From: Candidatus Krumholzibacteriia bacterium
GTDB taxonomy: Bacteria; Krumholzibacteriota; Krumholzibacteriia; JAJRXK01
Direction: 5' to 3'
Assembly: GCA_029932915.1 (NCBI GenBank)
Contig: JAOZPE010000031.1
Span: 1 to 33,415 of the forward strand
DNA: 33,415 nucleotides
Position numbers and translations under genes: made by a program. The notes beneath the pieces are model-generated. The model did no database searches. It was given only the letters and a program-made list of their open reading frames with translations, and was not told where the DNA came from. Positions 14,520-24,898 of the stretch are shown here, piece by piece (position 1 is the first letter of the stretch; each line of letters starts with the position of its first letter).

Positions 14520-16211
14520 GTGTCCATGGAGACGTCGGCTGAGAATCTGGCCGCGCTGGGCGCCGAACTGAAGTCCGCCCGCCGCCAACTGGCCCAGGCG
14601 CACCGCGAACTGCAGGCTCGCGTGGCCCAGTTGGTGATGCTCTATCGCATCGGCCGCGACCTTTCCAACCACAGCAACTGGGACGAGGCGCTGGGGCGTC
14701 TGCTGGCCTCCCTGCGCGACTTCCTCAAGGCCGATGGCGCGGCTCTGCTGCTGCGCAGCGAGGGCGATGGCACGGTTCGGGCGCGCCGGGTGGACGGCCT
14801 CGACGAGGCCACCATCGAGCGGGCCTGCACGATCCTGCAGAACAGCCAGGCGGTGACTGCGGCCGAGCCCTATCTGCTGCCGCTGGAGGCGGTCGAGAGC
14901 ATCGACCCGCTTCCCTGCGTCGATCAGAAGAAGCCGTGGAAGGAGACGGTGGTGCCGCTGCGGCACCGCGAGCGCGACCTGGGCTACCTGATCCTGCAGA
15001 AGCCCTATGCCAACGGCGAGGCCATCGCCCAGGACATCTACTTCCTCATCACCGTCCAGACCATCCTCACCGAGGAGGTGGCGGCGGCGCAGGCGGTGAC
15101 CGAGTTGCGCAAGCTCCAGCGCTTCCAGGAGCGCACGCTCGACGAGGTGGCCAGCGGCATCCTCACCTTCGACGAGGCTGGACGCCGGCTGTACGCCAAC
15201 CGCAAGGGGCGCGAGCTGCTCGGGGAGTCGGATGCGGTCGACAGGGTGACGGTGCGCATGGGTGGAGAGGTGGTCGATCTGCTGAGCTGGGCCCAGCAGG
15301 CCCAGCCCGGCCAACCGGTGGTGGGCGAGGGCTGGGTCCAGGTGGGCGACGGCGAGGCCACCCCGGTGTCGATCCGGGCGACCCGCATGGCGGCCGAGAT
15401 TCCCGGCCAGACCAATCTGGTCCTCATCCTCGACGACCAGAGGGCGACCCGCGCGCTGGAGGTCGAGCGCCGGAGGGTGGCCCGGCAACAGGAGAACCTC
15501 ATCATGGCCGCCGAGTGGGCGCACGACGTGCGCACGCCCCTGACCGGCATCCTCCACAGCGCCGAGCTGCTGAGTGAGGCCTTGCCGCCGCGCTCGAACA
15601 AGCGGCGCCACTTCGATGTCGTCCGTCGCGAGGTCGAACGCATCGACGGGCTGGTGTCGAACTTCCTGGACTTCGCCCGGCCGGTGCAGTTGAAGCTGAG
15701 CGCGGTCGACCTGCCCGCGCTGTGCGCGTCGGTGGTGGAGCTGATGCAAGCGGCGGCCGGGGAGAAGGACTGCCGTCTGCGGGTCGAGCGCAGCGCCGAG
15801 CGGGCCGAAGTGTGGGCCGACGCCAACCAGTTGAAGCAGATCCTGCTGAACCTGGTCTCCAACGCCGTCGACGCCTCGCCCCGCGGGGGCGAGATCGTCG
15901 TGCGCGTGAGCGAGGACGCCGCGCCGGCGGAGATCGCGGCCCAGCGTCCGGTGCGGCGGGTGGCGGTGCTGGAGGTCGAGGACGAGGGCGAAGGCGTTGC
16001 TCCCGACCAGATCGAGAGGCTCTTCGTTCCCTTCTTCACCACCAAGAGCGAGGGGACGGGTCTGGGTCTGGCGATCGCCGAGAAGATCATTCGTGCCCAC
16101 CACGGGCATCTGCGCTACCTGCGAAGGAACGGGAGAACCGTTCTGCGGGCAGTGATTCCCTTGACCGCCGCCGCCGGCGACGGTTCCTCACCCCTTCAAG
16201 CGAGAGGCTGA
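14520..16211 (+). CDS. Soluble sensor histidine kinase (GAF-PAS-HisKA-HATPase)
   Basis: A ~563-residue cytoplasmic kinase without transmembrane segments. An N-terminal coiled coil (about 8-40) leads to a GAF-like domain (about 45-200), then a PAS-like domain (about 215-310, ASGILTFDEAGRRLYANRKG). The H box is AAEWAHDVRTPLTGILHSAE with His335, followed by the ATPase N box LKQILLNLVSNAVDAS, G1 box VEDEGEGV, F box LFVPFFTTK and G2 box GTGLGLAIAEKI. GTG 14520 has GGGAGGA nine bases upstream; ATG 14526 is an alternative. It sits directly before an NtrC-type regulator, its likely partner. The signal is unknown and presumably intracellular. Confidence 0.9.
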   Translation: MSMETSAENLAALGAELKSARRQLAQAHRELQARVAQLVMLYRIGRDLSNHSNWDEALGRLLASLRDFLKADGAALLLRSEGDGTVRARRVDGLDEATIERACTILQNSQAVTAAEPYLLPLEAVESIDPLPCVDQKKPWKETVVPLRHRERDLGYLILQKPYANGEAIAQDIYFLITVQTILTEEVAAAQAVTELRKLQRFQERTLDEVASGILTFDEAGRRLYANRKGRELLGESDAVDRVTVRMGGEVVDLLSWAQQAQPGQPVVGEGWVQVGDGEATPVSIRATRMAAEIPGQTNLVLILDDQRATRALEVERRRVARQQENLIMAAEWAHDVRTPLTGILHSAELLSEALPPRSNKRRHFDVVRREVERIDGLVSNFLDFARPVQLKLSAVDLPALCASVVELMQAAAGEKDCRLRVERSAERAEVWADANQLKQILLNLVSNAVDASPRGGEIVVRVSEDAAPAEIAAQRPVRRVAVLEVEDEGEGVAPDQIERLFVPFFTTKSEGTGLGLAIAEKIIRAHHGHLRYLRRNGRTVLRAVIPLTAAAGDGSSPLQARG

Positions 16212-16215
16212 GCTG

Positions 16216-17643
<1,428 letters not shown>

Positions 17644-17719
17644 TGCTCCGGCGCCCGACGGAGATGCCGTCTGGGGGACGGTGTCTCCGTCGGGCGATCC
17701 CTCGTCCCCGGGAGGCGAT

Positions 17720-19210
17720 GTGGCTCAGATGGTCATCCTGCTCACCGACGATCCCCAACTGAGGAGCTGGGCTCTGCAGTGGGATCTGGGGGAGTTCGAG
17801 CTGGCGGTCTTCGACGAGCTGCCCGCCGGACTGGCCGCCGCGCGCGACAACGAGGTGGCCCTGTTCGTGTGGGACGCGCGCTCCTACGCCGGGACGGCCG
17901 AAGGGGTGATGCGGCGGATCCGCGAGCTGCCCTCGGCTCCGGAGATCCTGGTGCTGGCCCGCGGCGATGTCTCCGACCTGGGCCTTCCGCGTGAGAACGT
18001 CCATCAGGGCGAAGTCCGGCCGAAGGTGCTGGCCGAGCAGGTGGAGAGGCTTTTGAGGCTGCACCGGATCCGCCTGAACTCGGGCATCGTGGGCCAGAGC
18101 CCGGCGATCCACGAGCTGATCTCCACCATCGCCCAGGTCGCGCCGCTGGACGTGCCGGTGCTGGTGCAGGGGGAGAGCGGGACAGGCAAGGAGCTGGTGG
18201 CCCGCGCGCTGCACGCGCATTCCAGGCGGGCCGATCGTCCCTTCGTGTCGGTCAACGTGGGCTCGCTCACGGAATCGCTGCTGGCGAGCGAACTCTTCGG
18301 ACACGAGAAGGGTGCCTTCACCGGAGCGGTGGAACAGCACGCCGGGGTCTTCGAACGGGCCAAGGGCGGCACCCTCTTCCTCGACGAGATCGGGGAGATG
18401 CCCCTGAGCATGCAGGTGAACCTGCTGCGGGTGCTGGAGACCGGCGAGTTCACCCGGGTGGGAGGTCGCACGACCCTGACCACCGACATCCGCCTGATCA
18501 CCGCGACGCATCGGCATCTGGAGGAGGAGATCCGCCGCGGCGCGTTCCGGGGCGATCTGTACTATCGGCTCAAGGTGGTGAAGATCGAGCTGCCGCCGCT
18601 GCGCAAGCGGGTCGAGGACATCCTCCTGCTCGCCCAGTACTTCCTGGCCCAGGCGAACCGCAAGCACGGTCTCGACCGCAAGGGTTTCACCCGCGAGGCG
18701 AGCGAGAGGATGCTGCGCTATCCCTGGCCGGGGAACGTGCGCGAGCTGCGCAACGTGGTGCAGTCGATGGCGGTGCTGGGCAGCGGTCCGTACCTCGACG
18801 TGGAGGACCTTCCCCCGGAGGTGCGGGGAGAGGGCGAGACCCAGCGTCCCCTGCCCATGCCCTTCGCCGCGGATCTCGGCGCAGGTGGAGGCGCCGGTGA
18901 CCCGCTCCTGGCCCATACCCTGCTCAGCCTGGCCTCGGACGTGCGCGAGATCCTCCGCCGCCTGGAACGTCTGGAATCGAGGCTGGGCACCGCGGAGGCG
19001 GCGCACGACGCCCCCTGGCCGGAGGAGACCCCGGTGGCCGAGGTGACCCCGGTGGGCGGCGAGGGCGGGGGAGAGCTGGAGAACGCGGAGAAGGCCATGA
19101 TCCAGTCGTGCCTGCGGCAGAACGGTGGCAACCGGCGCCGTACCGCCCAGCAACTGGGCATCAGTGAGCGCACCCTCTACCGCAAGCTCAAGCGCTATGG
19201 GATGCACTGA
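17720..19210 (+). CDS. Sigma54-dependent Fis-family regulator with atypical receiver
   Basis: About 496 residues. The N-terminal ~115 residues (VILLTDDPQLR...ALFVWDARS...LVLARGD) have a receiver-like pattern with the acidic pair and a possible phospho-acceptor Asp, but the conserved Lys and Thr/Ser positions are not recognisable. The AAA+ domain is canonical: GESGTGKE (151-158), GAFTGA (198-203), FLDEIGEM, and GAFRGDLYYRL. A Gly/Pro-rich linker precedes a C-terminal Fis helix-turn-helix (NRRRTAQQLGISERTLYRKL). Start is uncertain: GTG 17720 has GGGAGG only four bases upstream, ATG 17729 has it 13 bases upstream. It follows the first regulator by 76 bases and probably belongs to the same operon. 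Expected to activate sigma54 promoters. Confidence 0.9.
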   Translation: MAQMVILLTDDPQLRSWALQWDLGEFELAVFDELPAGLAAARDNEVALFVWDARSYAGTAEGVMRRIRELPSAPEILVLARGDVSDLGLPRENVHQGEVRPKVLAEQVERLLRLHRIRLNSGIVGQSPAIHELISTIAQVAPLDVPVLVQGESGTGKELVARALHAHSRRADRPFVSVNVGSLTESLLASELFGHEKGAFTGAVEQHAGVFERAKGGTLFLDEIGEMPLSMQVNLLRVLETGEFTRVGGRTTLTTDIRLITATHRHLEEEIRRGAFRGDLYYRLKVVKIELPPLRKRVEDILLLAQYFLAQANRKHGLDRKGFTREASERMLRYPWPGNVRELRNVVQSMAVLGSGPYLDVEDLPPEVRGEGETQRPLPMPFAADLGAGGGAGDPLLAHTLLSLASDVREILRRLERLESRLGTAEAAHDAPWPEETPVAEVTPVGGEGGGELENAEKAMIQSCLRQNGGNRRRTAQQLGISERTLYRKLKRYGMH

Positions 19211-19336
19211 GCCCGGGATGCGCGGGCCGAGGAGGAGAGGGGTGGCCGGGGCCCGGTTCGTTTCGCACACGGACGGAAGCGGGGGCAGTGGCGGATGGGG
19301 GCCGATCGGGACTGGCGCCGGCGCCGCCGGTCGGGG

Positions 19337-19342
19337 TATACT
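19337..19342 (+). promoter_or_regulatory. Possible minus-10 element for the PorV-like gene
   Basis: TATACT matches the minus-10 consensus at five of six positions, 70 bases upstream of the GTG start. No good minus-35 hexamer lies at 16-18 bases upstream, so the promoter may need an activator or may be spurious. Confidence 0.35.
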
Positions 19343-19412
19343 CACGACAGCTGCCAACCTTGCGATCGAAGCCAAACCCCCTGTGAACTTGAAGTCTTCC
19401 GAAGGAGGAAGC

Positions 19413-20540
19413 GTGCGTAGATTCGCCGATCTGCGCCCCGGCGCGATCCTGCTGGTGGCAGCAACCGTCCTCTCGCTCATCCTGGCGGCGCAACCCTCCC
19501 GGGCCACGAAGTATGCCGGCGCGTTCATGGCCGACGGGGGCGGTGCGCGCGCCCTGGGCATGGGCAGCGCCTTCACTGCCGTCGCCGACGACGCGAGCGC
19601 GACCTTCTGGAATCCGGCCGGCCTGGCCGTCCAGGGACACAAGCAGCTTCTGATCATGCACAGCGAGCGCTTCGGCGATCTCATCGATCGCGATTTCGTC
19701 TCCTACGTGCACCCGCTGAAGGGCGATGCCCACCACACCCTGGGCATCACCATCATCCGTCTGGGCCTGGACGACATCCCCTTCACCGATGGGCTGGCCC
19801 GGAAGCTGGACGATCCGGCCTACGGAGGCAATGGCGACGGCGTACTCGACGACGACGAGGCGGCGCGCATCTTCCAGTTCAGCGACGAGATCGAGTACAA
19901 GAGCGATTCGGAGCTGGCGATCATGGGCAGTTACGCGCGTGCGGCCGGAGCGTGGCGGGTCGGAGGGAACGTGAAGTTCATCCATCAGAGCCTGGCCGAC
20001 TACAGCTCCTTCGGTATCGGCATCGACCTCGGTGTGTTGCGGAAGAACTGGTGGAGGAATCTCGATTTCGGACTGAAACTGCAGGACATCACCAGTACCT
20101 ATCTGTCGTGGAGCACCGGCCGCAACGAGACCATCGCCCCTGTCGTCATCCCCGGCGTGGCCTACGACTGGATGGTGCCGTCGTGGAAGCTGAGGATCCT
20201 CGCCAGCGCCGCCCTGGAGACCCACTTCGACAACCGCAACGGGGAGATCCCCGAGGGGGTCGATGACGGCGGCCTCGACGGAGCGGACCAGTTCTCCTGG
20301 GGTGGCGTGGGACTGTCGTCGGTGAGTTCGAATCTCTTCCTGGGCCTCGAACTGAGGCTGAGCGAACGGGTCGATCTGCGGGTGGGCAGTCACGGCGGTT
20401 TCGACAGCGAGGACTGGACCTTCGGGGCGGGTCTGGATCTGCACCCCCTGCGGGTGGACTACGCCTTCGCCGGTGACACCCTGGGGCTGGACAGCTCGTC
20501 CAACTACACCCATCGGGTCAGCCTGGGCGTGAGCTTCTGA
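19413..20540 (+). CDS. PorV/PorQ-family outer-membrane beta-barrel protein
   Basis: A 375-residue exported protein. The basic start and hydrophobic segment (about 9-27) ending near PSRA are a signal peptide. The mature N-terminus contains GGGARALGMGSAFTAVADDASATFWNPAGLA, the hallmark of the PorV/PorQ (UPF0164, FadL-like) family. The rest alternates strand-like segments, ending VSLGVSF with a terminal aromatic, as in outer-membrane barrels. An acidic GNGDGVLDDDEA segment (about 144-155) could bind calcium. GTG 19413 is preceded by GAAGGAGGAA, a very strong ribosome site. In Bacteroidetes such proteins take part in type IX secretion or transport, but the role here is open. The ThiE/TenI-like gene follows 15 bases later. 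Confidence 0.85.
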   Translation: MRRFADLRPGAILLVAATVLSLILAAQPSRATKYAGAFMADGGGARALGMGSAFTAVADDASATFWNPAGLAVQGHKQLLIMHSERFGDLIDRDFVSYVHPLKGDAHHTLGITIIRLGLDDIPFTDGLARKLDDPAYGGNGDGVLDDDEAARIFQFSDEIEYKSDSELAIMGSYARAAGAWRVGGNVKFIHQSLADYSSFGIGIDLGVLRKNWWRNLDFGLKLQDITSTYLSWSTGRNETIAPVVIPGVAYDWMVPSWKLRILASAALETHFDNRNGEIPEGVDDGGLDGADQFSWGGVGLSSVSSNLFLGLELRLSERVDLRVGSHGGFDSEDWTFGAGLDLHPLRVDYAFAGDTLGLDSSSNYTHRVSLGVSF

Positions 20541-20555
20541 GCGGGGTTGGCTTTG

Positions 20556-21176
20556 ATGCCCACGCCGGCCCCCCGCCTGCTCGCCATCACTCCGGTCGAC
20601 CTGGAGATGGACGCGCTGGCCGGCTGGCTGCCGGCCTTGGCCGAGGCGGTCGACGCCGTCCAGCTGCGGTGGCCGGGTCTGAGTGCCCGCATCTGCCATG
20701 AGCGCGCCCAGCACCTGGCGATGGTGCATCCCCGACCTCTGCTGTTGATGAACGGCCGCCTGGACATCGCCCTGGCGGCAGGACTGGAGGGCGTACACCT
20801 GCACGACGGGGGCATTCCCCCCGCCGAGGTGCCGTCCCACCTGCGCCCCCACCTGCTGGGGGTCAGCCGTCACGACGTGCAGGGACTGGCCCGCTCCCGG
20901 GGTGCCGACTACTGCACCTTCTCACCGGTGCGGCCGACCGCTTCCAAACCCGGCAGCAAGGTGCTCGGCGAGAGGGGATTGGCCGAGGGCTGCGCGGTGG
21001 CTCCCGTGCCGGTGCTGGCGCTGGGCGGGATCGAGCCGGACGACGTGGCCTGGGTGGTGCGGGCCGGGGCCCACGGGGTGGCGGTCCTCAGCGGGATCCT
21101 CGGTGCGGACGATCCCCTGCGCCGGGCCTGGGAGTACCGGCTGGCCCTGGAGGAAGCCCTTCCCCGCCTGGAATAG
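20556..21176 (+). CDS. ThiE/TenI-family (beta/alpha)8 protein
   Basis: A ~206-residue protein of the thiamine phosphate synthase/TenI superfamily. Supporting segments: AVDAVQLRW (33-39; ThiE QLRxK), NGRLDIALAAGLEGVHLHDG, LLGVSRH, ADYCTFSPVRPTASKPGS, PVLALGGI and GVAVLSGI, covering the barrel in order. Several residues of true ThiE differ: the lysine of QLRxK is proline, the ND pair is NG, and the LGQxD metal-site motif is LHDGG. This favours a TenI-like thiazole tautomerase or diverged paralog over a full thiamine phosphate synthase. ATG 20556 is used; a TTG at 20547 is possible and the ribosome site is weak. It is convergent with the mltD-like gene, with six bases between stops. Confidence 0.8.
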   Translation: MPTPAPRLLAITPVDLEMDALAGWLPALAEAVDAVQLRWPGLSARICHERAQHLAMVHPRPLLLMNGRLDIALAAGLEGVHLHDGGIPPAEVPSHLRPHLLGVSRHDVQGLARSRGADYCTFSPVRPTASKPGSKVLGERGLAEGCAVAPVPVLALGGIEPDDVAWVVRAGAHGVAVLSGILGADDPLRRAWEYRLALEEALPRLE

Positions 21177-21182
21177 CCTGTC

Positions 21183-23129
21183 TCAGTCGGCGCTGGAGCG
21201 GAGGATCTGCAGGCGGTCGCCGGGGTAGATCCTCGACTTGCTGGTGAGGTGGTTCCACCGCATCAGATCGGCCAGGCGGACGGTGAAGCGCCGGCTGATG
21301 CCACTGAGGGTGTCCCCCCGCCGTACGGTGTAGATCGTCTTGTCCGCCTCGGGCAGATCGAGCTTGCGGGCGCCGGCCAGCTCGCGGTCCTGGTCGACGT
21401 GCAACAGCAGCTCCTGACCGGGATAGATGCGGTCGCGCCGGATGTGGTTGAGATGGCGGATCTCCGTGACCGAGCTTCCACTGTGGCGGGCGATCCCGGC
21501 CAGCGTGTCGCCCTTGCGCACCGTGTACACCCAGGCCCGCTTGCCCGGCGGCGGTGGGGTGTAGCTGGGCGAGCTCTTCGTGGAGGCGGTGCGGGGAATG
21601 GACGCTCCCCTCGGGTAGGGAATGGTCAGAACGCGGCCGGCGCGGACGCGGCGGGCGTTGCTGATGCCGTTGATCTGCATGATCGCCGAGACGGAGGTGT
21701 GATAACGGCGGGCGAGGCTGCCGAGGGTCTCACCCCGGCGCAGCTTGTGTTTGCGCCAGGTGATCCGCTCGTTCTCGGGAATGGTGGACAGCGCGGCGAG
21801 CGCGCCCTCGCTCTTGCCCACCGGAACACGCAGCGCGTAGTTCTTGCGCCCGGGCGGCGTCACCCCGGCCAACAGTTGGGGATTGTAGGCCCGCAGGGTC
21901 GACACCCCGATGCCGGTGACCTTGGCGATCTGGGTGAGACTGTAGGCGTCATCGAGTTCGATGCGCTCGAAGCGGAAGGGCTCGGCGTGGATCCGGCCGA
22001 AGCCGAAGGAGTCGGGGTGGGCCACGATGCGCGCGGCGGCGATGAACTTCGGCACGTAGTTGCGGGTCTCCCGCGGCAGGCGCATCGTCCAGTAGTCGAT
22101 GTCGCCAGAGAGCCCGATGGCCCGCTGGATGCGGTACTCGCCGGAGTTGTACGCGGCGAGGGCCAGGGCCCAATCCTGGAACATGCGGTGCAGGAGCTGG
22201 AAGTGACGCGCCGCCGCGTGGGTGGACATCTCGATGTCCCGGCGTTCGTCGATCCACTCGTCCACCTGCAGTCCACGGTGGCGCGCCGTGCTGCGCATGA
22301 ACTGCCACCAGCCGACCGCACCGGCGCGGCTGCGGATGTCCGCCTGCAGTCCGCTCTCGATCATCGCCGCGCAGATCAGCTCCTCGGGAATGCCCTCGTC
22401 GGCGAGGATGGCCTTCATCGTCGGCCCGTAGCGCTCGTAGCGTTCCAGCCAGCGGGCGAACTGGCCGCGGCCCCGTCCCTGGTAGTACTTCAACCAGCGG
22501 CGGACCATCTCGTTGTCGGTGGCCAGCAGTTCCTCCAGCGATCCGGCCTCGGCCGGGGGGCGCTGGGGAAGGAGGAACTGGGGGATGCCGTAGTGCGCCT
22601 GCAGGCTGTCGTAGGCGTCCTCCAGCGAGAGGCTGATGGGCGCGTAGCTGTCCGAGAAGAAACGCTCCTCGGCGAGGATCTCGGCAAAATAGTCGACCTT
22701 GCGCTGCAGGGACGAGAGGTAGAGCAGGGCGAGGCTGTCCTGCGGCGCGTCCTGTACCTGCTGGAGTTTCTGCTTGAGCAGGAGGAAGTGTTCCTCGGCC
22801 AGGTCCCAGTCCCTCTGGTTGTAGGCCTCACCGCCGTGCACATAGAGCTCCTCGAGCGGTTGCAGGGAGGGATGCGAACGGAGGATCTTGGCCAGCAGGC
22901 TCTCGTCGGTGGGGACGATGGGGGTCGCGCTGGTGGTGTCGGCGGGGGCGAGGGCCTCGGGCTCGTCGAGCGCGAACTCGTCGTACGATCCGGGTGCCGG
23001 AGCGGGTACGGTGGACGCCGGAGGACGGGAGGAGGAGCACCCACCGGCCGAGATCGACAGGAAAAGGACCAGGGCGGCGAGCGTCCAGCCGCGAGCCGGC
23101 AGTCGGTAGGCTTTCCAGTTCTTTCTCAT
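21183..23129 (-). CDS. mltD: MltD-like membrane-bound lytic murein transglycosylase with LysM repeats
   Basis: A 648-residue peptidoglycan-cleaving lipoprotein. The N-terminus has a hydrophobic segment ending ISAGGC (Cys31), a slightly non-standard lipobox. A helical region (about 75-235) precedes the SLT catalytic domain: CAAMIESGLQADIRSRAGAV with catalytic Glu258, GWWQFM, and ALAAYNSGEYRI. Three LysM modules end the protein (about residues 455-500, 527-570 and 592-640), two with the (Y)TVRxGDTLxGI pattern, for binding glycan strands. Length and layout fit the MltD family. ATG 23129 has GGAG four bases upstream. A strong minus-strand promoter lies 45 bases upstream. It acts in the periplasm in wall remodelling. 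Confidence 0.93.
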   Translation of the reverse strand: MRKNWKAYRLPARGWTLAALVLFLSISAGGCSSSRPPASTVPAPAPGSYDEFALDEPEALAPADTTSATPIVPTDESLLAKILRSHPSLQPLEELYVHGGEAYNQRDWDLAEEHFLLLKQKLQQVQDAPQDSLALLYLSSLQRKVDYFAEILAEERFFSDSYAPISLSLEDAYDSLQAHYGIPQFLLPQRPPAEAGSLEELLATDNEMVRRWLKYYQGRGRGQFARWLERYERYGPTMKAILADEGIPEELICAAMIESGLQADIRSRAGAVGWWQFMRSTARHRGLQVDEWIDERRDIEMSTHAAARHFQLLHRMFQDWALALAAYNSGEYRIQRAIGLSGDIDYWTMRLPRETRNYVPKFIAAARIVAHPDSFGFGRIHAEPFRFERIELDDAYSLTQIAKVTGIGVSTLRAYNPQLLAGVTPPGRKNYALRVPVGKSEGALAALSTIPENERITWRKHKLRRGETLGSLARRYHTSVSAIMQINGISNARRVRAGRVLTIPYPRGASIPRTASTKSSPSYTPPPPGKRAWVYTVRKGDTLAGIARHSGSSVTEIRHLNHIRRDRIYPGQELLLHVDQDRELAGARKLDLPEADKTIYTVRRGDTLSGISRRFTVRLADLMRWNHLTSKSRIYPGDRLQILRSSAD

Positions 23130-23174
23130 CGTTCTCCACCAGGGGGGATCGGGGTTTCCAGCACATTCGGCGAC

Positions 23175-23204
23175 ACCCTACTTCGTCCTCGCCCAGGCGG
23201 GCAA
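23175..23204 (-). promoter_or_regulatory. Promoter of the mltD-like gene
   Basis: On the minus strand TTGCCC (23204-23199), an 18-base spacer and TAGGGT (23180-23175). Predicted transcription starts about 40 bases before the ATG. The same minus-10 hexamer occurs at the microcompartment promoter. Confidence 0.7.
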
Positions 23205-23237
23205 GGAAGCTTTGTGCCGAAGTGCGGCCGCGTCTTG

Positions 23238-23246
23238 TGTTAGAAT
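23238..23246 (+). promoter_or_regulatory. Possible extended minus-10 promoter of the diguanylate cyclase gene
   Basis: TGTTAGAAT is an extended minus-10 (TGn plus TAGAAT) 45 bases before the ATG at 23291. No good minus-35 is seen, which extended promoters can tolerate. It is divergent from the mltD promoter about 35 bases away. Confidence 0.45.
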
Positions 23247-23290
23247 GGAGCCGATGGGGGAGGAAGGCCCGACGACGCCGGAACGACAAC

Positions 23291-24739
23291 ATGAGCCTGC
23301 AGCGTCAACGCGTTGATCTGAAAAGCTTTCTCGAGTCGGAGATCCCCCGGGAGCATCTGTCTGCGCCTCTGCGCGCCCGTCTGGAGTCGGCTCTCGCCTC
23401 GGGGCATTCCCTGCACGAGATCGCCGGAGAGGTCGTCCGGGAACTGTTGCAGCATGGGATCCTTCGCGAGGTGGGGCGCCTGCGCCGACCGGAGGGATCG
23501 ATCCGTCTGTGGGCGGTGGAGGGTTCGCCCCGTGCCTTCGATCTGCAGCAGTTGATCGGGACGCCTCCGCCGGTGTCTCCCCCGCAGCCCCCTTCGCCGG
23601 GCGAGTCCCCGGCTCCGCCCGCTTCGTCCCGGATCCCCGCACCCCCCGCTTCGGTCCGGCCGCCTTCGGCGACGGCCGCTCCCGAGGCACGGCCGCCGGG
23701 CCCGGTGGCCGGCTCGACCGGCGGCGGCCCCTCCACTCCCGCGGCGGAGCAGGAGACGGCCCCGGGTGGCGGCGCTGCGCCCGGCTCCGGCCAGGGACTG
23801 CCGCCGCGGCTGTCGGAGGGAGCGCGGCGGACGCTGGAGGCGATCCGCAGCACCTTCCAGCGCGACTGGGTGAGTTTCGGACTGGATGCGAGCCTGGAGA
23901 ACCTGATGATCGCCCTGCGCGAGTCCCTGGGCGATGGGACGCTGCATCTGGTGCTTTGGGGGGAACGCCTGCCCCTGCAGAGCAGTGGAGGAGGGGGATG
24001 GGAGCTCGTCGATCGCAGTCATCCTCTGACCAGCGCCCTCATGCGTACGCCCGGAGCGGTGTTGCCCGCGCACGGCATGGTGGTCGAGGGAAGGCGCTGG
24101 TGGCCGGTGTGGATGGGTGACCAGCAGGTCGGAGCGCTGGGGGGCGCCTTGACGATGGAGAGCCGGCTGGGCGACGAAGCGGCCGGTGCGGTGCGCGATC
24201 TCATCGCGGCGGCGGCGCGGAGCCAACAGCGCGTGTCCACCGATCCGCTGACCGGTGTCTACAACCGCGGCTACTTCGACACGCAGCTCGCGGTGGAGAT
24301 CGAACGCAGCCGGCGCACCGGTGCGCCGCTGGCCCTGCTCTTCGCCGACATCGACCACTTCAAGCAGACCAACGACGATTGGGGGCACGACGTGGGGGAC
24401 ACCGTGCTGCGCCACCTCTCGTCGCTGCTGGTGGCGCATCTGCGGCGGATCGATTACGTCTTTCGCTACGGCGGAGAGGAGTTCGCCCTGCTCCTTCCCG
24501 GAACCGATGTCTCCGAGGCCGAACATACCGCCGAGCGTCTGCGCAGCGAGATCGCGGCGACGCCGCTGCGCCTGCCCGACGGACGGGAACTCGGCGTCAC
24601 CCTGAGCATCGGCGTCGCGGTCTTCCCCGATCACGGCGAGGACGAGCGCGTCCTCCTACGGCGCGCCGACCTGGCGATGTACCAGGCCAAGAAGGCCGGG
24701 CGCAACCGCGTGGTGGTGTGGGGAAGGAACGGTTCCTGA
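23291..24739 (+). CDS. Diguanylate cyclase (GGDEF domain)
   Basis: A 482-residue cytoplasmic protein predicted to make c-di-GMP from two GTP. Residues 1-85 are helical and of unknown fold; 90-175 is a Pro/Ala/Gly-rich linker; 180-310 looks like a GAF-type sensor; the GGDEF domain spans about 318-480. It contains DPLTGVYNRGYFD, FADIDHFKQTNDDWGHDVGD, and the active-site RYGGEEFALLLP (GGEEF at 394-398). An inhibitory-site RxxD (RRID, 385-388) sits five residues before GGEEF, so product inhibition is expected. The ATG at 23291 lacks a close ribosome site: GGGGAGGAAGG lies 24 bases upstream, with no other in-frame start between. No transmembrane segment was seen. Confidence 0.92.
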   Translation: MSLQRQRVDLKSFLESEIPREHLSAPLRARLESALASGHSLHEIAGEVVRELLQHGILREVGRLRRPEGSIRLWAVEGSPRAFDLQQLIGTPPPVSPPQPPSPGESPAPPASSRIPAPPASVRPPSATAAPEARPPGPVAGSTGGGPSTPAAEQETAPGGGAAPGSGQGLPPRLSEGARRTLEAIRSTFQRDWVSFGLDASLENLMIALRESLGDGTLHLVLWGERLPLQSSGGGGWELVDRSHPLTSALMRTPGAVLPAHGMVVEGRRWWPVWMGDQQVGALGGALTMESRLGDEAAGAVRDLIAAAARSQQRVSTDPLTGVYNRGYFDTQLAVEIERSRRTGAPLALLFADIDHFKQTNDDWGHDVGDTVLRHLSSLLVAHLRRIDYVFRYGGEEFALLLPGTDVSEAEHTAERLRSEIAATPLRLPDGRELGVTLSIGVAVFPDHGEDERVLLRRADLAMYQAKKAGRNRVVVWGRNGS

Positions 24740-24898
24740 AGCGCGCACCTCCGCCGGAACGTAGCCGTCTCCAGCTTCCCCTTCACGAGCCCGCTTCCCA
24801 TCGCTTCCCCTTCGGCGAATGATTCCTCCGGTGGGAGTTCCATCCTTCCGGAGGCTCCTCTCCCGCGGGTCCACGTCCTCCCCGATGGAGATCGGCCG

